From an uncultured Lachnospiraceae bacterium (GTDB lineage: Bacteria; Bacillota; Clostridia; Lachnospirales; Lachnospiraceae): a stretch of 9,286 nt of DNA. Both the position numbers and the translations under genes were made by a program. Shown here one piece after another: positions 6,419 through 9,286 of this stretch. The DNA is taken from contig CAMOZD010000028.1 in NCBI GenBank assembly GCA_946630645.1, positions 1-9,286 on the forward strand. Direction: 5' to 3'. A model generated the notes under the pieces. It saw nothing but the letters and a program-made list of their open reading frames with translations. It had not been told where the DNA came from and ran no database searches. Numbering within the stretch: position 1 is the stretch's first letter; each line of letters begins with the position of its first letter.

Positions 6419-7266
6419 GAGAAACGAAAGAAAAGCGGGGAGTCGCATTTACTATCTTCGTTCATATGGTCCTGATTTTTCTGGCTTTCCTGTGTCTCTT
6501 CTTTTTTTACATTCTGATTATTAACTCGACCAGAGACCACTATCAGATCCAGAAGGGCTTCTCCTTCCTGCCGGGAACCCATTTTATGGAAAACCTGCAC
6601 AATGTTCTCAATGATGCCAACATACCAGTGGTATCCGGAATTAAGAACAGCCTGCTGGTATCAGTGGGGGCGGCTGTTCTGGCAACCTATTTTTCGGCCC
6701 TGACAGCCTATGGTCTATATGCCTATGATTTTAAGCTGAAGAAGCCGGCCTTTATCTTCATCATGCTGATTTTGTCCATGCCTACCCAGGTGTCTGCCCT
6801 CGGTTTCGTCCGTCTGGTGGAGAAGATGAATATGATGAATACCCTCTGGCCCCTCTTCCTGCCCTCCATTGCAGCACCGGCAGTATTTTACTTTATGTAC
6901 AGCTATATCCAGGCCAGTCTTCCTATGGAACTGGTAGAGGCAGCCCGCATGGATGGCTGCAGCGAGTTCGGGACCTTTAACCGCATCGTGCTTCCCATCA
7001 TGAAGCCGGCCATAGCGGTTCAGGCCATATTCACCTTTGTACAGACCTGGAATACCTACTTTATTCCAGCCCTTATTATTTCTGACAACAGCAAGAAGAC
7101 CCTGCCGATCCTCATCGCTTCCCTGAGAAGCGCGGATTTCCTCAAGTTTGACATGGGTAAGGTGTACATGCTGATTACTGTGGCCATCGTTCCTATTATC
7201 ATCGTATACCTGCTTCTATCCAGGTTTATAGTAGCAGGTGTCACCTTAGGTGGTGTGAAAGAGTAA
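6415..7266 (+). CDS. Sugar ABC transporter permease, MalG/UgpE type
   Basis: A 283-residue inner-membrane partner of the preceding permease, of normal family length. The first hydrophobic segment is at about residues 10-32, and about five more follow. The EAA loop is EAARMDG at 175-181, running to LP at 193-194. The N-terminal basic MRETKEKRG and the periplasmic loop beginning NSTRDHYQIQKGF are typical of MalG-like proteins. AAAGGAGG lies 9 bp before the ATG, within the last codons of the upstream permease, and the ATGA overlap couples the two. The two permeases should form a heterodimer served by the downstream ATPase. Substrate specificity is inferred only from the neighbours. Confidence 0.92.
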   Translation: MRETKEKRGVAFTIFVHMVLIFLAFLCLFFFYILIINSTRDHYQIQKGFSFLPGTHFMENLHNVLNDANIPVVSGIKNSLLVSVGAAVLATYFSALTAYGLYAYDFKLKKPAFIFIMLILSMPTQVSALGFVRLVEKMNMMNTLWPLFLPSIAAPAVFYFMYSYIQASLPMELVEAARMDGCSEFGTFNRIVLPIMKPAIAVQAIFTFVQTWNTYFIPALIISDNSKKTLPILIASLRSADFLKFDMGKVYMLITVAIVPIIIVYLLLSRFIVAGVTLGGVKE

Positions 7267-7336
7267 TGGCTGCAGGTGCCTGGATAGGATTGCAGAGCTG
7301 GGAATGTATGGAAACGGATATGGGAGGTAAACAGCT

Positions 7337-8446
7337 ATGGCAAGTATAAGCTTTAAACATGTAGTAAAAACTTATGATAACGGGGTGACAGTAATCCCTG
7401 ATTTGAATTTGGATATAAATGATAAGGAATTTGTAGTTCTTGTAGGGCCTTCCGGCTGTGGTAAATCTACCACCCTCAGGATGATTGCCGGACTGGAATC
7501 CATCTCTGAAGGCGACCTTTATATCGGGGACCGGCTGGTCAATGACGTGGCTCCCAAAAACAGGGATATCGCCATGGTATTCCAGAGTTATGCCCTTTAC
7601 CCCCATATGACGGTATACAAGAATATGTCCTTTGCCCTGGAACTGAAGAAGACTCCGAAGGAGGAAATAGATAAAAAGGTTCATGAGGCTGCCAGGATTC
7701 TTGAACTGGAACCTTACCTGGACCGCAAGCCTAAGGCTCTTTCCGGAGGCCAGAGACAGCGTGTGGCCCTGGGCCGGGCCATGGTCAGGGACCCGGAGGT
7801 ATTTCTCCTTGATGAGCCCCTGTCCAATCTTGATGCCAAGCTCCGTACAGAGATGAGAAGTCAGATCGCGGCCCTCCATAAAAGACTGCAGACCACCTTC
7901 GTCTATGTTACCCATGACCAGACGGAGGCCATGACCATGGGAGACAGAATTTGTGTAATGAAAGAGGGTGTGATCCAGCAGTTTGATATTCCCCAGAAAC
8001 TCTACAATAAACCGGACAATATGTTTGTTGCCGGCTTTATCGGGTCTCCCCAGATGAATTTCCTTCCTGCCCTGGTGGAGAAGGCCGGAGAGGGCTTTAT
8101 GCTCTCTGTAGACAGCTGCCGTGTGCCGGTCTCTGTCGCCGGACTGGCAGATTATGTGGGTAAGGAAGTAATCCTGGGTATCCGGCCTGAGGATCTTCAT
8201 ATAGAAGCTGACATGGTGGAAGCATCCGGCCATGCCCTGATTGAAGCCCGGATCGATCTGGCGGAGATGATGGGATCGGAAATCTATCTTTATTACCAGT
8301 TCGGAGGACAGAAAATGATCTCCAGAATCCCATCCAAGTACGACGTTAAAGAAGGAGACCGGGTCTGCCTTGCCCCGGACCTTGAAAAACTACACATTTT
8401 CGACAAGGATACAGAGAAAGCTATTCATCAGACCCTATCAGTCTGA
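7337..8446 (+). CDS. Sugar ABC transporter ATPase, MsmK/UgpC/MalK type
   Basis: A 369-residue cytoplasmic ATPase that energises the importer. All nucleotide-binding motifs are intact: Walker A GPSGCGKST (37-45), Q-loop Gln83, signature LSGGQ (135-139), Walker B VFLLDE (155-160), D-loop SNLD (163-166) and switch His193. After about residue 235 comes the C-terminal regulatory (TOBE/MalK-type) domain with the typical GIRPEDL motif. GGAGG lies 9 bp before the ATG. A 70-bp gap with no visible terminator separates it from the MalG-type gene, so cotranscription is likely. Many Gram-positive CUT1 loci lack an ATPase and use one shared MsmK; here one is encoded in the locus, though it could still serve other transporters. 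I leave the symbol blank because MsmK and UgpC cannot be separated from sequence reading alone. Confidence 0.93.
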   Translation: MASISFKHVVKTYDNGVTVIPDLNLDINDKEFVVLVGPSGCGKSTTLRMIAGLESISEGDLYIGDRLVNDVAPKNRDIAMVFQSYALYPHMTVYKNMSFALELKKTPKEEIDKKVHEAARILELEPYLDRKPKALSGGQRQRVALGRAMVRDPEVFLLDEPLSNLDAKLRTEMRSQIAALHKRLQTTFVYVTHDQTEAMTMGDRICVMKEGVIQQFDIPQKLYNKPDNMFVAGFIGSPQMNFLPALVEKAGEGFMLSVDSCRVPVSVAGLADYVGKEVILGIRPEDLHIEADMVEASGHALIEARIDLAEMMGSEIYLYYQFGGQKMISRIPSKYDVKEGDRVCLAPDLEKLHIFDKDTEKAIHQTLSV

Positions 8447-8466
8447 TCCTTCTCATTTTTTATTAT

Positions 8467-8520
8467 CAGCCTCCCTTCACATATTCCGGCCGCCTATGGT
8501 TTTGTGTACAAGGGAGGCTG
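8467..8520 (+). terminator. Stem-loop after the ATPase gene, possible weak terminator
   Basis: CAGCCTCCCTT (8467-8477) pairs perfectly with AAGGGAGGCTG (8510-8520). The adjacent CACA (8478-8481) can pair with TGTG (8503-8506) across a 3-nt bulge. The loop is long and includes CGGCCG. The following TTATCTTTG is only partly T-rich, so termination would be weak. It lies between the ATPase stop and the mutarotase gene and may lower expression of the latter or stabilise the upstream mRNA 3' end. Confidence 0.5.
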
Positions 8521-8648
8521 TTATCTTTGAAAACCAGTCCTGGCCCCCATGAGGTTAAAGGAGGTAAGCGGTCAGTCGCCAGTAAGAGTAAAGAAGGAAA
8601 GAAGCCAGTCCCAGGTGAAAGATAAAAAAGGCCACAAGGAGGTATTGT

Positions 8649-9286
8649 ATGACTCAGGTAAAAAAAATAAGGACAGATGCTAATGGAATAGATTATTTCA
8701 GTCTGGAAAATGAGTATGTCCGCATGACCGTAGCCAGTCTGGGCTGCCGGATTATGACCCTTGAGACAGAGGACAGAAGGGGACACTGGGATGACATTGT
8801 CCTGGCCCACAGGGATGTCAGCGACTGTCACTTTGACGGAAGCATGCTTGGTGCGCTGGTGGGCAGGGTAGCCAACCGGATCGGACAAGGCGTCTTTTGC
8901 CTCGGGGGAAGGGAGTACAGGCTGGCTCTGAATTGTGGGCCTAACCATATTCACGGAGGGAAAAGCGGTTTCGATCAGAAGAATTTTGATGGAAAAGTGG
9001 TGGAGGACGGTCTTGATCTGCATTGTCACTCTAACCATATGGAGGAAGGCTATCCCGGCAATATGGAGGTAACCGTCTCCTACCGCTTGAGAGGAAAAAC
9101 CTTTTCCATGGACCTGCAGGCGGTTTCTGACCAGGACACCCTGGTCAATCTTACTAACCACAGCTATTTTAACCTGTCGGGCAGAAATCCCCTTGCCTGG
9201 GAGGAAGGCCAGGAGGCTTTTCAGGAGAAAATCTACGGTCACCAGCTTAAGATTGCCGCAGACAGGATTGCCTGTGTAGATCAGGC
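8649..9286 (+). CDS. galM: Aldose 1-epimerase (mutarotase), C-terminus off the right edge
   Basis: The first 212 residues of a GalM-family cytoplasmic mutarotase, which interconverts alpha and beta anomers of glucose or galactose; the family is about 340-350 residues long. Family motifs are GALVGRVANRIG, PNHIHGG with its conserved His, EEGYPGN, and LTNHSYFNLSG with the second conserved His. The catalytic Glu near the C-terminus would lie beyond the window. AAGGAGG is 6 bp before the ATG. The gap after the ATPase is 202 bp and includes a stem-loop, but the strand and context suggest the same functional unit. Next to cellobiose phosphorolysis, which releases free glucose, it would speed equilibration of the glucose anomers. 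The start is well supported; the substrate is inferred. Confidence 0.9.
   Translation, partial: MTQVKKIRTDANGIDYFSLENEYVRMTVASLGCRIMTLETEDRRGHWDDIVLAHRDVSDCHFDGSMLGALVGRVANRIGQGVFCLGGREYRLALNCGPNHIHGGKSGFDQKNFDGKVVEDGLDLHCHSNHMEEGYPGNMEVTVSYRLRGKTFSMDLQAVSDQDTLVNLTNHSYFNLSGRNPLAWEEGQEAFQEKIYGHQLKIAADRIACVDQ

Noticed and set aside
7241..8233. Long open frame on the minus strand inside the ATPase gene (330 codons)
   Set aside because: It lies opposite a fully convincing ATPase with all motifs, and its own translation shows no recognisable domain; it is a shadow of codon bias.
8466..9242. Minus-strand open frame of 258 codons opposite the mutarotase gene
   Set aside because: The plus strand encodes a clear GalM protein with family motifs; the reverse frame looks like no known protein.

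Overview
The window holds most of a cellobiose (or short cello-oligosaccharide) uptake and phosphorolysis locus. Its style is that of a low-to-medium GC Gram-positive anaerobe, most likely a Clostridia/Lachnospiraceae-type gut or plant-fibre degrader. This rests on strong AGGAGG ribosome binding sites, a lipoprotein-type solute-binding protein, a LacI-family regulator and a GH94 protein closely resembling my memory of the Clostridium thermocellum cellobiose phosphorylase. The organism is an inference; no rRNA or other taxonomic marker is present.

Layout. Positions 1-1878 on the minus strand encode the first 626 residues of a GH94 cellobiose phosphorylase, whose C-terminus lies off the left edge. 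Positions 1891-2467 are a divergent control region. It has a leftward promoter for the phosphorylase and a rightward promoter for the lacI gene, each with a near-identical LacI-type operator at its start site. A third operator-like palindrome lies beside the rightward one. On the plus strand follow lacI (2468-3481), a lipoprotein sugar-binding protein (3499-4890), a hairpin-plus-T-tract terminator (4980-5008), and an unusual AT- and purine-rich tandem repeat array of about 33-bp units interrupted by a GC-rich hairpin (5086-5392). Then come two CUT1-type membrane permeases (5462-6418 and 6415-7266), an MsmK/UgpC-like ATPase (7337-8446), a stem-loop (8467-8520), and the first 212 residues of an aldose 1-epimerase (8649 to the right edge).

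How the genes fit together. The lipoprotein captures the disaccharide outside the cell, and the two permeases and the ATPase import it. The phosphorylase splits cellobiose with phosphate into alpha-glucose 1-phosphate and glucose, and the mutarotase interconverts glucose anomers. The LacI protein probably represses both divergent transcripts, including its own, until sugar is present. The main two operator centres are 168 bp apart, about 16 helical turns, which would suit a repression loop. The terminator, repeat array and hairpin between the binding-protein and permease genes could set their relative expression. The array and its inserted hairpin are the least explained structure here. The enzymes and transporter themselves belong to well known families.
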